Shown here one piece after another: positions 55,985 through 64,000 of a stretch of 64,000 nt of DNA (its first letter is position 1; every line of letters begins with the position of its first letter). Below the pieces are notes generated by a model. That model saw only the letters and a program-made list of their open reading frames with translations, did no database searches and had not been told where the DNA came from. Source of the DNA: an uncultured Lachnospiraceae bacterium. Lineage in GTDB: Bacteria; Bacillota; Clostridia; Lachnospirales; Lachnospiraceae. Made by a program: the position numbers and the translations under genes. The stretch is from NCBI GenBank assembly GCA_934385475.1, contig CAKRPS010000008.1:1-64000 (forward strand), given 5' to 3'.

Positions 55985-57754
55985 CTACGCACACATGACT
56001 GTTCCATAATTATAATATTTGACTCCATTTTCATAGAAAGAAGTTAATCCCCAGTCTACATCCGAAGAAGCAAAAGATAAATTCTCCTGATTAAATATGC
56101 TGCTTATATCCCATTCGTAGCTATTTACACCATCCACACTTCTTATAAAAAATATCCCATAGAGATCAGATGACGACATATGCCATCTCGACAGATAATA
56201 GCCCTCTTTCACTGGTCCTTGAGGTACTTCAAACAAATTATTTTCCCCTTCTCCATTGCTACCGGTCATACTTCCCCCACCGCTCGTCTCTATAGCATCT
56301 GTCTGTTCTGTTGAGAAAGCAACCGTTGACATATCCAAAATATTGCCATCTCTATCCATACGTACAACATATTGATCTCGTAAAAAAGCATATCCTTCGC
56401 TCATTACAACAGCACCTTTATCATCACTCTCTTCATCGGATTCATAAAGTACATTGCCATCCAAATCATAATAAGCAAAACTCGTGTCAAAATCGACTTC
56501 TTCCATTGTCAATATCACACCATCCTGGATTCCCCTGATCATTTGATCTGTATTAAAAATCTCTGTTCCTTCCTTGTCAAATACATAATAGGATCCATCT
56601 TTTCCAAAAAATGACTGGCCCTCTGGATTCACCATCCAGCATGCATACTCATATTCCAATGGAACTACAATATCATTGTTGTATGTTACAAGACCCCAGT
56701 TTCCTTCTTCATCAGATACGGGAATCAACCCTTCATTTCCCCTTCTATATGCCGCATAGTTTTCAGATATTTCTAAAGGAATAACCTGTTGCTCCTCATT
56801 TTCTGTCAAATCATTTTCCGTATTCTTCTCTTCTTTTACAACTTCTCCTTCCTCTTCTTTTTCCTGTACTTGTTTTTCCTGCAACTCTAAATCATCTGCA
56901 TTTTCTGACAGTTCAGCTTCTGTTTCATCCTTTTCCAGTTGACCTACTACCGCTGCACCTCCCAACACCGCAACACCTGTAATCACTGCCATACTTCCGA
57001 TTATTTTCTTTAGTCTTAAAGTCATTCCTGTTTTCTTTATTGGTTTGTCCGGCATAGCCGCTGCTTCATATGCTTTCATTAATGCTTCACTCATCGGTGC
57101 CGCTTTGCAGGCTTCTGCCTCAATTCCAAAGAACAACAACAGGAAAGGTGCAATACTATAAAGCCGAGTTCCTTTCTTTTCATCCAGTTCAATTACAGCC
57201 TCTCTGATTTTACCTTTCGCTCTGTTTAAATGCGACTTTACCGTATTTACCGGAATCCCAAGTTCTTGTGCAATTTCTTCCTGCTTCTGTTCATTATAAT
57301 AAAAACCTATCACGCACAGACGCTGAATCTCTGACAGTTCATCAATGATTTCTTTGATCAGTCTTTGTTTTTCCTTATCCTGCAACATGCTTTCAGGAAT
57401 GAATGCGTCGTTATCTGCTATATTTTCAAAAAAGTCTCCCGTCTCATCCTCCCCGTTGTTCTGTGACAGCAAAACAATTTTATTCTGTTTTTTCAGATAG
57501 GCAAAACACTTTCTGTTTGCTATCATTGATGCCCAACTCAAAAATTTTTCTGGATTTTCCAGTTGATGGATACTTTTACAAATTTCGATATACGTTTCCT
57601 GCAACATATCCATGGCAGCATCTTCATCTTTCACAACATGTATAATGCAAGTATGAAGATACCCATAAGATTGCACATACACTCTGTTAAATGCTTCTTT
57701 TGTTCCTTTACAATATTCTGTCACTGCATTCTGCAATTCAATTGATGTTTTCAT
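55985..57754 (-). CDS. Membrane-tethered ECF-type sigma factor with extracytoplasmic WG-repeat region
   Basis: A 589-residue protein up to the stop. Residues 10-90 are sigma region 2 (AAMDMLQETYIEICKSIHQL, KFLSWASMIANRKCFAYL), 130-188 region 4 with the helix-turn-helix EEIAQELGIPVNTVKSHLNRAKGKIRE. A single span lies at 251-271 (IIGSMAVITGVAVLGGAAVV). A very acidic linker (273-325) and WG-type repeats (EGLIPVSDEEGNWGLVTYNN, SYYVFDKEGTEIF) follow, which should be outside the cell. Such a design couples an outer signal to a tethered sigma factor. The frame ends at TAG, cutting the last WG part. SD GAGGGG precedes the start; a lipoprotein gene ends 18 bases upstream. Confidence 0.85.
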   Translation of the reverse strand: MKTSIELQNAVTEYCKGTKEAFNRVYVQSYGYLHTCIIHVVKDEDAAMDMLQETYIEICKSIHQLENPEKFLSWASMIANRKCFAYLKKQNKIVLLSQNNGEDETGDFFENIADNDAFIPESMLQDKEKQRLIKEIIDELSEIQRLCVIGFYYNEQKQEEIAQELGIPVNTVKSHLNRAKGKIREAVIELDEKKGTRLYSIAPFLLLFFGIEAEACKAAPMSEALMKAYEAAAMPDKPIKKTGMTLRLKKIIGSMAVITGVAVLGGAAVVGQLEKDETEAELSENADDLELQEKQVQEKEEEGEVVKEEKNTENDLTENEEQQVIPLEISENYAAYRRGNEGLIPVSDEEGNWGLVTYNNDIVVPLEYEYACWMVNPEGQSFFGKDGSYYVFDKEGTEIFNTDQMIRGIQDGVILTMEEVDFDTSFAYYDLDGNVLYESDEESDDKGAVVMSEGYAFLRDQYVVRMDRDGNILDMSTVAFSTEQTDAIETSGGGSMTGSNGEGENNLFEVPQGPVKEGYYLSRWHMSSSDLYGIFFIRSVDGVNSYEWDISSIFNQENLSFASSDVDWGLTSFYENGVKYYNYGTVMCA

Positions 57755-57772
57755 TGGTTTTCCCCTCTCATT

Positions 57773-59539
57773 TTATAAATTAGCGTCTCGGATAACATAA
57801 CCGTCTGCACAAATAATAACGCCTAAGGCTTTTTCGATATTTTCCGTTGTTAAAATTTCTCCATAAAATTCCCCTCCAGTCTCAGGAAGATAATCGCTCA
57901 CATATCCAACATTTTCAAAATAACCCTCCGCATTTTCCATATATATTTCCGGTTCCCACATTCTCCCATCTTCAGAGCTGTACCCTACCACTATTTCCAA
58001 TCTTCCATCATTATTTATATCCTGTTGCGAAAAAGCGAGGGGTAGATCAAAATAATTTGTCTCACCATCACCTGTTATCCTTTCATTCCCGTTTTTTATA
58101 TTTAACAGCAACTTCACGCGTTTCATCTTATTCTCATCCAAGGTGATCTCCGTCAACTTTGTATCATCATATTTTTCTATCCTTGGACTCTTCCCATGTA
58201 TTCCTATTGCTGCATACACAAGTTCACTTTCTTTTTTTACTTTCTCTATTGTTTCTTCCAGTGTACGAGGTCCACCAATATTAATCGGGGTTCCATACAT
58301 CTCCTTGCACTCTCTAACCTCTTCGTCCGTAGCTATTTTGTGGTTAATAAATTTATCTTTGTGTTCCTTACATTCCTGTATAACTGCCAGTTCCTCCGGT
58401 CCATTCTCTCTAATTATGTAATAATTTGCTCGGGTATAAATTGCATCATCCGGATAATAATGGTCAAAGCTGCCATCTTCAAAAAGATATCCATTCTCAA
58501 CCAATACCCCATATGCTGTAACATCCTCATTGGATGAATTAAAGCTTTCCGTCCGCAATGTACCGGTGTTGCTCTGATAATAAACAACATGAATACCATT
58601 CAATGATCGAAGCACCATTTCCGGAATTCCATCATCTGAAACATCCCATAATAGCATCTGTATTTCTTCTGTCAGGCCATCCCCCATCACATCCTCAAGC
58701 GTCAGTCCGTATTCTGCATTCTCATCTCCAAAAATATATGCCATTATCTCGCCCTTTAAAAATTTGCAATAGGCAAGATATGCATCTGGTACATACTCTA
58801 CATCCAGCTTTCTTCTTTTTCCATCCTTTGTGCAGTTCCACTCTACGGTAAATCCTTTATCATACTCATCAGCATAAAAATGATACCCTTCCACATCCGC
58901 TTCCAATTCAGCTCCATAAATATCCGCCAATTGTATACTAACAGTCTCTACGTCATCTGTAAAAAGATTTTTGTCCGGCAACAACGAAATATAGTCTCTC
59001 ATAGACATATTATCCTGGCTCCAGTGCCCCTCTCTATAATCCATTTCAAATCCAATTGTCTCCGTTCCCTTCAACTGCTCCCATTCCTTCTCGGGATCTT
59101 CTTGTTTCACATAGGATTCCGTATCTATTTTAAACATATAAGGAACATCATTTTCATCAATCACACAAACTGTATTGTATTTATAATTTGGTATTCCACT
59201 GCGATACGATGAGGGAACCTCTGCAAAATGCACTCCTAAAAGAGCCTCCCATTCTCCTATCGTATTTGGCATATTTACCAGATGCCCATCTGCATAAAAT
59301 GTTCTTTCTTCTCCCACCACTTTTTGTGCCGGAAAATCCCACGATTGAAAATTCTTAGGAAATGTTATTTTTGCCTGTTCATTATATGATACATCATTTG
59401 TCGTATGTACTGGAAACTTTACACTTTCCTTTTTTGTTTCTGTTACATTGTCTACTTTCTGTGTCTGTTGATCCGGATGCCCACACCCTCCCAATACAGC
59501 GATTGCAACTGCAACATAAATCCATGTTGTTCTTTTCAT
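57773..59539 (-). CDS. Large lipoprotein, first gene of the sigma cluster
   Basis: A 588-residue surface protein of unknown family. The signal peptide ends in a lipobox-like LGGC. Two stretches resemble calcium-binding or VCBS/FG-GAP loops: LLWDVSDDGIPEMVLRSLNG and FSQQDINNDGRLEIVVGYSS. The rest is acidic and tyrosine-rich. It is expressed from the ECF-type promoter 40-75 bases upstream and is followed by the sigma gene after 18 bases. I infer a sensor or target protein of the sigma factor. Confidence 0.75.
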   Translation of the reverse strand: MKRTTWIYVAVAIAVLGGCGHPDQQTQKVDNVTETKKESVKFPVHTTNDVSYNEQAKITFPKNFQSWDFPAQKVVGEERTFYADGHLVNMPNTIGEWEALLGVHFAEVPSSYRSGIPNYKYNTVCVIDENDVPYMFKIDTESYVKQEDPEKEWEQLKGTETIGFEMDYREGHWSQDNMSMRDYISLLPDKNLFTDDVETVSIQLADIYGAELEADVEGYHFYADEYDKGFTVEWNCTKDGKRRKLDVEYVPDAYLAYCKFLKGEIMAYIFGDENAEYGLTLEDVMGDGLTEEIQMLLWDVSDDGIPEMVLRSLNGIHVVYYQSNTGTLRTESFNSSNEDVTAYGVLVENGYLFEDGSFDHYYPDDAIYTRANYYIIRENGPEELAVIQECKEHKDKFINHKIATDEEVRECKEMYGTPINIGGPRTLEETIEKVKKESELVYAAIGIHGKSPRIEKYDDTKLTEITLDENKMKRVKLLLNIKNGNERITGDGETNYFDLPLAFSQQDINNDGRLEIVVGYSSEDGRMWEPEIYMENAEGYFENVGYVSDYLPETGGEFYGEILTTENIEKALGVIICADGYVIRDANL

Positions 59540-59580
59540 TCTCTATCCTCTCCTTTTGTTTATTAAAATGTACTTACATT

Positions 59581-59613
59581 ATGATAGAGAGGTCTCTTTT
59601 TCTAAAAGTTGCA
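59581..59613 (-). promoter_or_regulatory. ECF-type promoter of the sigma cluster
   Basis: Minus strand TGCAACTTTT, then a 16-base spacer, then CTATCAT. The AAC core in the -35 is the hallmark of ECF sigma promoters, and a sigma-A -35 is not seen. It lies about 42 bases before the first lipoprotein gene, so the sigma factor may switch on its own operon. Confidence 0.6.
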
Positions 59614-59634
59614 CTTTATTAAAAAATTTATAAA

Positions 59635-59668
59635 AAAATCTCCACATCATTTCTGATATGGAGATTTT
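59635..59668 (-). terminator. Terminator of the ABC operon
   Basis: On the minus strand AAAATCTCCA and TGGAGATTTT form a 10-bp stem extended by ATCA/TGAT pairing, followed by TTTTTTTATAAA. It begins 5 bases after the lipoprotein stop. Confidence 0.88.
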
Positions 59669-59672
59669 CACA

Positions 59673-61016
59673 CTATTTCCTGATTTCTGCCGTCTCCAGG
59701 ATAAAGGACACACTTCCCGTCTTTCCTTCTTCAATGCCGCCAAAATTCTGATACTGGTCATCGGCATTTTTCATCTTCTTGATCTTATCAGACAGATTCT
59801 GTAATTCATCCGCTTTGGTCTCATAGTCCGTCGAATCTTCACCCTCCTGCATATCTTCTATTCCATCGCAGGCTTTCTCGACGCCCCGGGTGTAGGCTGT
59901 AACTCCGTCTGACAATGCCTCGCTCCCTGCTGCAAGCTCTGCGATCATCTGGGAAAGCTGGGTAAGCGAAGGGTCAGCTGCCGCCATCTGTGCCACCGAA
60001 GCATCTAACTGGGTAAGTCCCTGCTTCAGTGAATCCGCTCCCTGCCTCAGATTCTGTCCCCCTTCTTTGAGTTTTGCAATCTTGTCCTTAAACTCAGCGG
60101 TACTGCCGGAGGCATCCCCCATACTCTCTGCCATATCGTCCAACCGCTCCGTGATATCATCATATTTATCCTGTTCCAGAATTCCGTTGGAAAATAAAGT
60201 TGCGGTAAAGTCCAGTTCAAAATCCACTGCATCAAAGGAAACCTCCAGATACTCCGGAACATCAATGTCTTCCTCTTTCAGAAGTTCCATATCATCGAGC
60301 TTTAGAGTCTCCTGCACTCCCGGAAGTGCAAAGCCGTACACCAGATAATCTCCATCCAGATATTTTACTTCTCCGTTATGCGCCGTGACGTGGCTTACAT
60401 GATCGCCGGAAAGCAGCATGCCTGTCATGGTCACAAACGGTGTCAGTGTGCCTTTCTCTCCGGTATGATTGGTGTAATCAAAACGTATTTTCACTGCGCC
60501 GTCTGCACCGGCAAGCTCCTCCGGCTCTATCTCCTGTCCGTCGAGAAAATAGGTCACCTTCACTGTCACCGGAAGTTCACTTTCCGGATCGGCTTTTCCT
60601 TCATAATGAATATCCTCTCCATGATTTTCCCACTCATAGGTTCCATCACTCTGTATCGTGTAGTCTTCGTCCCCTTCCTTGTTCACAAGGTCTCTCAGAG
60701 TCGTATAGTCTGTTATTTTTTCATTGGGAGCCTGATTTTTTAAGGCGGCTGTCACCTTGATCTCCGTCGGCTTTCCCCCTGCATCTGCCAGAATATAGAC
60801 GGATTCTTCTTTGTCTGTCTCCATTCCACTTTCCCGATATTCATACTCCTTTGGTTCATTTGCAGAGGCCTCTTCCGCCTTCTGTCCCTGCTCCGGTTCT
60901 GTCTCTGTCTCCTGTTCCGCTGTATTTGTCTCTTTACATCCGATCAGGCCGAAAAGACACACCGATGCCGTCAGGATGATTCCTGTTGCGATTCTCCTTT
61001 TGCAGAATTTACTCAT
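59673..61016 (-). CDS. Lipoprotein of the ABC operon with coiled-coil region
   Basis: A 447-residue surface protein. The signal peptide ends in LIGC, followed by an acidic linker. The middle has beta-rich repeats, and residues about 290-420 are a coiled-coil/heptad region with the LKEGGQNLRQGADSLKQGLTQL and AELAAGSEALSDGVTAY pattern seen in YhgE/Pip and MmpL-type proteins. The start at 61016 has GGAGGG six bases upstream. It is the last gene of ATPase-permease-lipoprotein and probably acts outside with the permease. Confidence 0.8.
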   Translation of the reverse strand: MSKFCKRRIATGIILTASVCLFGLIGCKETNTAEQETETEPEQGQKAEEASANEPKEYEYRESGMETDKEESVYILADAGGKPTEIKVTAALKNQAPNEKITDYTTLRDLVNKEGDEDYTIQSDGTYEWENHGEDIHYEGKADPESELPVTVKVTYFLDGQEIEPEELAGADGAVKIRFDYTNHTGEKGTLTPFVTMTGMLLSGDHVSHVTAHNGEVKYLDGDYLVYGFALPGVQETLKLDDMELLKEEDIDVPEYLEVSFDAVDFELDFTATLFSNGILEQDKYDDITERLDDMAESMGDASGSTAEFKDKIAKLKEGGQNLRQGADSLKQGLTQLDASVAQMAAADPSLTQLSQMIAELAAGSEALSDGVTAYTRGVEKACDGIEDMQEGEDSTDYETKADELQNLSDKIKKMKNADDQYQNFGGIEEGKTGSVSFILETAEIRK

Positions 61017-61027
61017 CACAATCCCTC

Positions 61028-63346
61028 CTATTCTACATTTTTCAATGCAATATCCATCGGTACCTTACCGATCTTACGCAGCTCCAGAACTGCGACAATG
61101 ATATAACATACGATTCCTATCAGAAACATCTCTCCCAGAATGGTAGCTGGCACCTGATATGGCAGCCATCCGGTCATCTTGGTACAGACCATGATCCTCC
61201 AGATCTGCCCGATCATCCAGTGGGTAATCGGAATGCTGACGAGCACACACAACACTACGACAATGGACGTTGGCAGAATATACAGACCGGCAATCTCTTT
61301 TCCTGAATATCCCAGAATTTTGGTCATCGAAATAGACTGCGCATTCTTTTCTATAATGATCTTGCTCAGCAGATATAACAGTATCACAAAGATCAGTATG
61401 GCAAATCCACACATCAGCCACATCATCTGACCCATGGAAAGCTCCAGCTGTCTGCTGAGCTTTGTGAGTGCATCCTGATCGATCACAGTGGCAATATATT
61501 CATCATCCACATCCGTGATCGGGGTATTACTGAAATAACCGCCAAACATTCCCTCGCTAAGGTCAAACACTTCATTTAAGTGCTCCCTCGTCATAAAAAC
61601 ATAGAGTCCTACATTATAGCTGTAGATTCCTGTCACGTGCAGCGTGTATGTCTTATCTTCATACTTTTCTTTCAGCGTAATGTCATCCCCCGGCTGCAGC
61701 CGATACTTATCTGCATAGGATGAGGAAATATATACATCATCCTCCCTGAGCTGTAAAGGAATATAGCTGCTGTTTTTCTCAACTCCATAGCACATAATAT
61801 CCTCAGCCATAAAGTTTTCATCGGTTGTTCTCAATGTATAGGCACTGAATTTCTCCGCATCCTCATTATCTGTCTCCACTTCTTTTTCAAACAGCAGGGC
61901 AGTCATAAGGCTCTTTAATTTGTAACGGTCATCTATCTGTGATACTGGCATATTCAGAATATACTGGTACTGCGCGATCATCTGATCCGTGACTTCCTGT
62001 TGATAATGTTCCAGGATCGGCCGCATGGAAAGTCCGAACAGTAACAGCAGATTGGCAAATAGAACACCGATCAGCATCATCACATAGTTGGGCAGATTCT
62101 GTAAAATAACTCTTGTCCGGAATCTGTTAAAAAACGGAATTCTGCTGCTCAACGGCATCGCCTTTTTATTATTCCGTCTGCTCAGATCTCTTCGTAAAAA
62201 CTGCAGAGGGTTTCGCTTCATTTCCCTGTGCAGGATCACAAAATTGATGAGCACCATGATCAGCACCGGAACTCCGGTTGTGGACACAAAAGCGTCGGCA
62301 TTCCATACCGTCTCATAGGTCGGCAGGCTGTAGCTTCCATAATACATGGCAATGCAGATATTTTTCATGCACGTATAACCCAGAATGTTTCCAAGAACCG
62401 CGCTGAAAAGCGTCACGACACAAGGCATCGCCATATAATGCCGAACCAGTTCTGACCTGCTGTAACCACTTGCACGAAGCGTGCCGATAACATTCGACTC
62501 TTTTTCAATCGTATTGACGGTCGTAATCGCAAACACAAATGCCATGATTGCAATCACCATATACAAAAGCACAACCATCATGGCACGGTCGCCTCCCATA
62601 TCTTCTCCGGTAAACTGAATTGCCTGATTTTCATAGCGTGGAACAAAATCTTTCAATTCTACAGAAGCATTCACAGCCTTCATCAGCTCCTCGCTTGTCA
62701 CCTTTTCCTCTGCCTCAGTTTCCGGCTCTACCTGATACTTCCACGCATAATCATAAGAAATATTCTGTCCGTCAAACGTTTCAAACCCCTGCGGCGTTAC
62801 AACACCTACTCCGAACTTTACCGCATCAAACATAGAGTCGCTGTTTTTTTCAAACAGGCAGCTGTAATCCGGCATTGCTACAAGGCCGCTGACCGTCCAT
62901 TGCTTATCTCCGGTCTGAAAATGATCTCCGACAGACAAATGATTGTTCTCGGCAAACATCCTGTCAACCGCAATCTCTCTCTCTGTTACCGGTAAATTTC
63001 CCTGCATCAGACAGACAGTATTCACATACTCTCTGTTGGGGTAAATCCGGAGCGTCGCTCCAAAATCGGTTGTCTCTTCTATGTAGAACTGCTCATAGAC
63101 CGTGATGGCATTCTGTTCTACCGACCTGAGCTGTGCCCGGTTCATTTTGCGTTCTGTCAGGAAATGTCCGTTCTCTACGTTATATTTTTCAAACCCCTCA
63201 TGATACGCTTTCAACATGCTGTTGTCTGCCACCAGAAAGCCTGAAATAAATCCGATGGAAGATACCAGCAGAAAAAAGATCACCAGATATTTTCCGAAAT
63301 CTCCCTTAATTTCACGCAGGAGACGTTTCGATAATGGATTTTTCAT
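61028..63346 (-). CDS. FtsX-like ABC transporter permease
   Basis: A 772-residue membrane protein with about eight spans in two FtsX-like sets. There is one N-terminal span (YLVIFFLLVSSIGFISGFLV), a large extracytoplasmic domain (45-260), three spans with VNTIEKESNVIGTLRASGYSRSELVRHYM, then a second set near 415-440 and 645-770 with SISMTKILGYSGKEIAGLY. These coupling segments are typical of MacB/LolCE-type mechanotransmission permeases. It follows the ATPase by 12 bases. Confidence 0.9.
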   Translation of the reverse strand: MKNPLSKRLLREIKGDFGKYLVIFFLLVSSIGFISGFLVADNSMLKAYHEGFEKYNVENGHFLTERKMNRAQLRSVEQNAITVYEQFYIEETTDFGATLRIYPNREYVNTVCLMQGNLPVTEREIAVDRMFAENNHLSVGDHFQTGDKQWTVSGLVAMPDYSCLFEKNSDSMFDAVKFGVGVVTPQGFETFDGQNISYDYAWKYQVEPETEAEEKVTSEELMKAVNASVELKDFVPRYENQAIQFTGEDMGGDRAMMVVLLYMVIAIMAFVFAITTVNTIEKESNVIGTLRASGYSRSELVRHYMAMPCVVTLFSAVLGNILGYTCMKNICIAMYYGSYSLPTYETVWNADAFVSTTGVPVLIMVLINFVILHREMKRNPLQFLRRDLSRRNNKKAMPLSSRIPFFNRFRTRVILQNLPNYVMMLIGVLFANLLLLFGLSMRPILEHYQQEVTDQMIAQYQYILNMPVSQIDDRYKLKSLMTALLFEKEVETDNEDAEKFSAYTLRTTDENFMAEDIMCYGVEKNSSYIPLQLREDDVYISSSYADKYRLQPGDDITLKEKYEDKTYTLHVTGIYSYNVGLYVFMTREHLNEVFDLSEGMFGGYFSNTPITDVDDEYIATVIDQDALTKLSRQLELSMGQMMWLMCGFAILIFVILLYLLSKIIIEKNAQSISMTKILGYSGKEIAGLYILPTSIVVVLCVLVSIPITHWMIGQIWRIMVCTKMTGWLPYQVPATILGEMFLIGIVCYIIVAVLELRKIGKVPMDIALKNVE

Positions 63347-63358
63347 CTCTAAGCCTCC

Positions 63359-64000
63359 TTACCAGTCCAGATCTTCTGCATGAATCTTCTCTTCATTCAG
63401 ATAGTTTTTACGGATCTGTCCATCTCTCAACTTGACAACACGGTCTGCCATATTTTTAATGGCATCATTGTGCGTCACCATGATAACGGTATTTCCGTAC
63501 TTCTGATTGACAGTCTCGATCAGCTTCAGGATTTCCTTAGAGGTACTGTAGTCCAAGGCTCCCGTAGGCTCATCACACAATAAAATATCGGGATTTTTGA
63601 CGATTGCCCTTCCGATCGCACAACGCTGCTGCTGTCCGCCGGACAACTGGTTCGGCAGCTTTTTTCTGTGCTTTGTCAATCCCAGCGTCTCAATCAATTC
63701 ATCCACATTCAGCGGCGAATCGCTGAGATAAGCTCCCACCTCAATATTTTCCTGTACTGTCAGATTCGGAATCAGATTATACATCTGGAAAATATAGCCG
63801 AGGTGCTTTCTGCGGTAGAGTGTAAGACGCTTTTCGTTCATATCCTCCGTCTTCTCCCCATTGATCGTAATACTTCCTGCATTCGCCCGGTCTATTCCTC
63901 CGATGATATTAAGCAGGGTAGACTTTCCCGAACCGGATGGTCCAAGCAAAACACAAAACTCTCCCTTCTCCACCGAAAGATCAATTCCCTTTAACACTTC
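63359..64000 (-). CDS. ABC transporter ATPase, MacB/LolD type (5' end cut by window)
   Basis: ATPase of the FtsX-like permease. Present are Walker A LLGPSGSGKST, Q-loop YIFQMYNLIPNLTVQENIE, signature NQLSGGQQQRCAIGRAIV and Walker B ILLCDEPTGALDYSTS. The frame stays open to the window edge (a GTG at 63997 is an internal codon by comparison with relatives), so about 10-30 N-terminal residues are missing. Length and motifs match the MacB/LolD group. Confidence 0.93.
   Translation of the reverse strand, partial: EVLKGIDLSVEKGEFCVLLGPSGSGKSTLLNIIGGIDRANAGSITINGEKTEDMNEKRLTLYRRKHLGYIFQMYNLIPNLTVQENIEVGAYLSDSPLNVDELIETLGLTKHRKKLPNQLSGGQQQRCAIGRAIVKNPDILLCDEPTGALDYSTSKEILKLIETVNQKYGNTVIMVTHNDAIKNMADRVVKLRDGQIRKNYLNEEKIHAEDLDW

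Overview
The window reads as chromosome from an anaerobic Gram-positive Clostridia, most likely a Lachnospiraceae (Blautia/Ruminococcus/Dorea-like). The grounds are a GroESL operon with a CIRCE element, a LexA-controlled recA, the nudF-spoIIM-xerD order of endospore formers, RNase Y, a two-gene SUF-like Fe-S system, many lipoproteins with lipobox signal peptides, strong Shine-Dalgarno sites, and families (DUF6179, DUF6323, DUF3877-like) that I associate with Lachnospiraceae. I see no tRNA, rRNA, CRISPR array, insertion sequence or prophage.

Layout. 1-2.1 kb: the 5' part of glyS and an upstream lipoprotein gene. 2.3-4.3 kb: tmcAL converging on plsC. 4.3-17.8 kb: one long leftward gene train: ZAS anti-sigma-like protein, polA, coaE, an FtsA-like ATPase with a beta-grasp-like tail, walJ, an ACT protein, a PFL/UPF0210 protein, a GH13 amylase, SUF-like sufC and sufB, cls and plsC. 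17.8-19 kb: GH25 lysozyme. 19.1-22.1 kb: metNIQ transporter behind a long leader with a short Cys-rich peptide gene and an attenuator. 22.2-26.6 kb: a DUF3877-like gene, an MFS carrier and groESL. 26.8-31.8 kb: degenerate GGDEF protein, creatininase plus MerR pair, DUF6323/DUF6179 pair and a shortened MerR regulator. 31.8-35 kb: glycolytic gap, pgk, tpiA. 35.2-40.3 kb: PHP phosphatase, mnmA, an MOP flippase and DAHP synthase. 40.3-47.6 kb: xerD, spoIIM, nudF, an aminotransferase, rny, recX, recA. 47.9-64 kb: an envelope block: lipoprotein, histidine kinase, an RND pump with a very long coiled coil, a membrane-tethered ECF sigma cluster, and an ABC (ATPase/FtsX-like permease/lipoprotein) operon.

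Two places look most likely to hold undescribed biology. The first is the leader of metNIQ (21828-22133): a sigma-A promoter, a strong ribosome site, a 37-codon ORF with two Cys-Cys pairs, and two copies of a sequence inside that ORF that can each pair with, and so break, a factor-independent terminator just before metN. This looks like translation-dependent attenuation responding to cysteine supply, and no S-box is visible. The second is the AT-rich cluster at 54.6-59.6 kb. It encodes a sigma factor with sigma2/sigma4 domains, one membrane span and an extracytoplasmic WG-repeat region, flanked by lipoproteins and preceded by an ECF-type promoter. An in-frame amber codon cuts the sensor region of this gene.

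Several starts were moved inward from the longest possible reading frame to the codon with a good ribosome site, as noted in each entry. All family calls are from reading the sequence; no database search was run.
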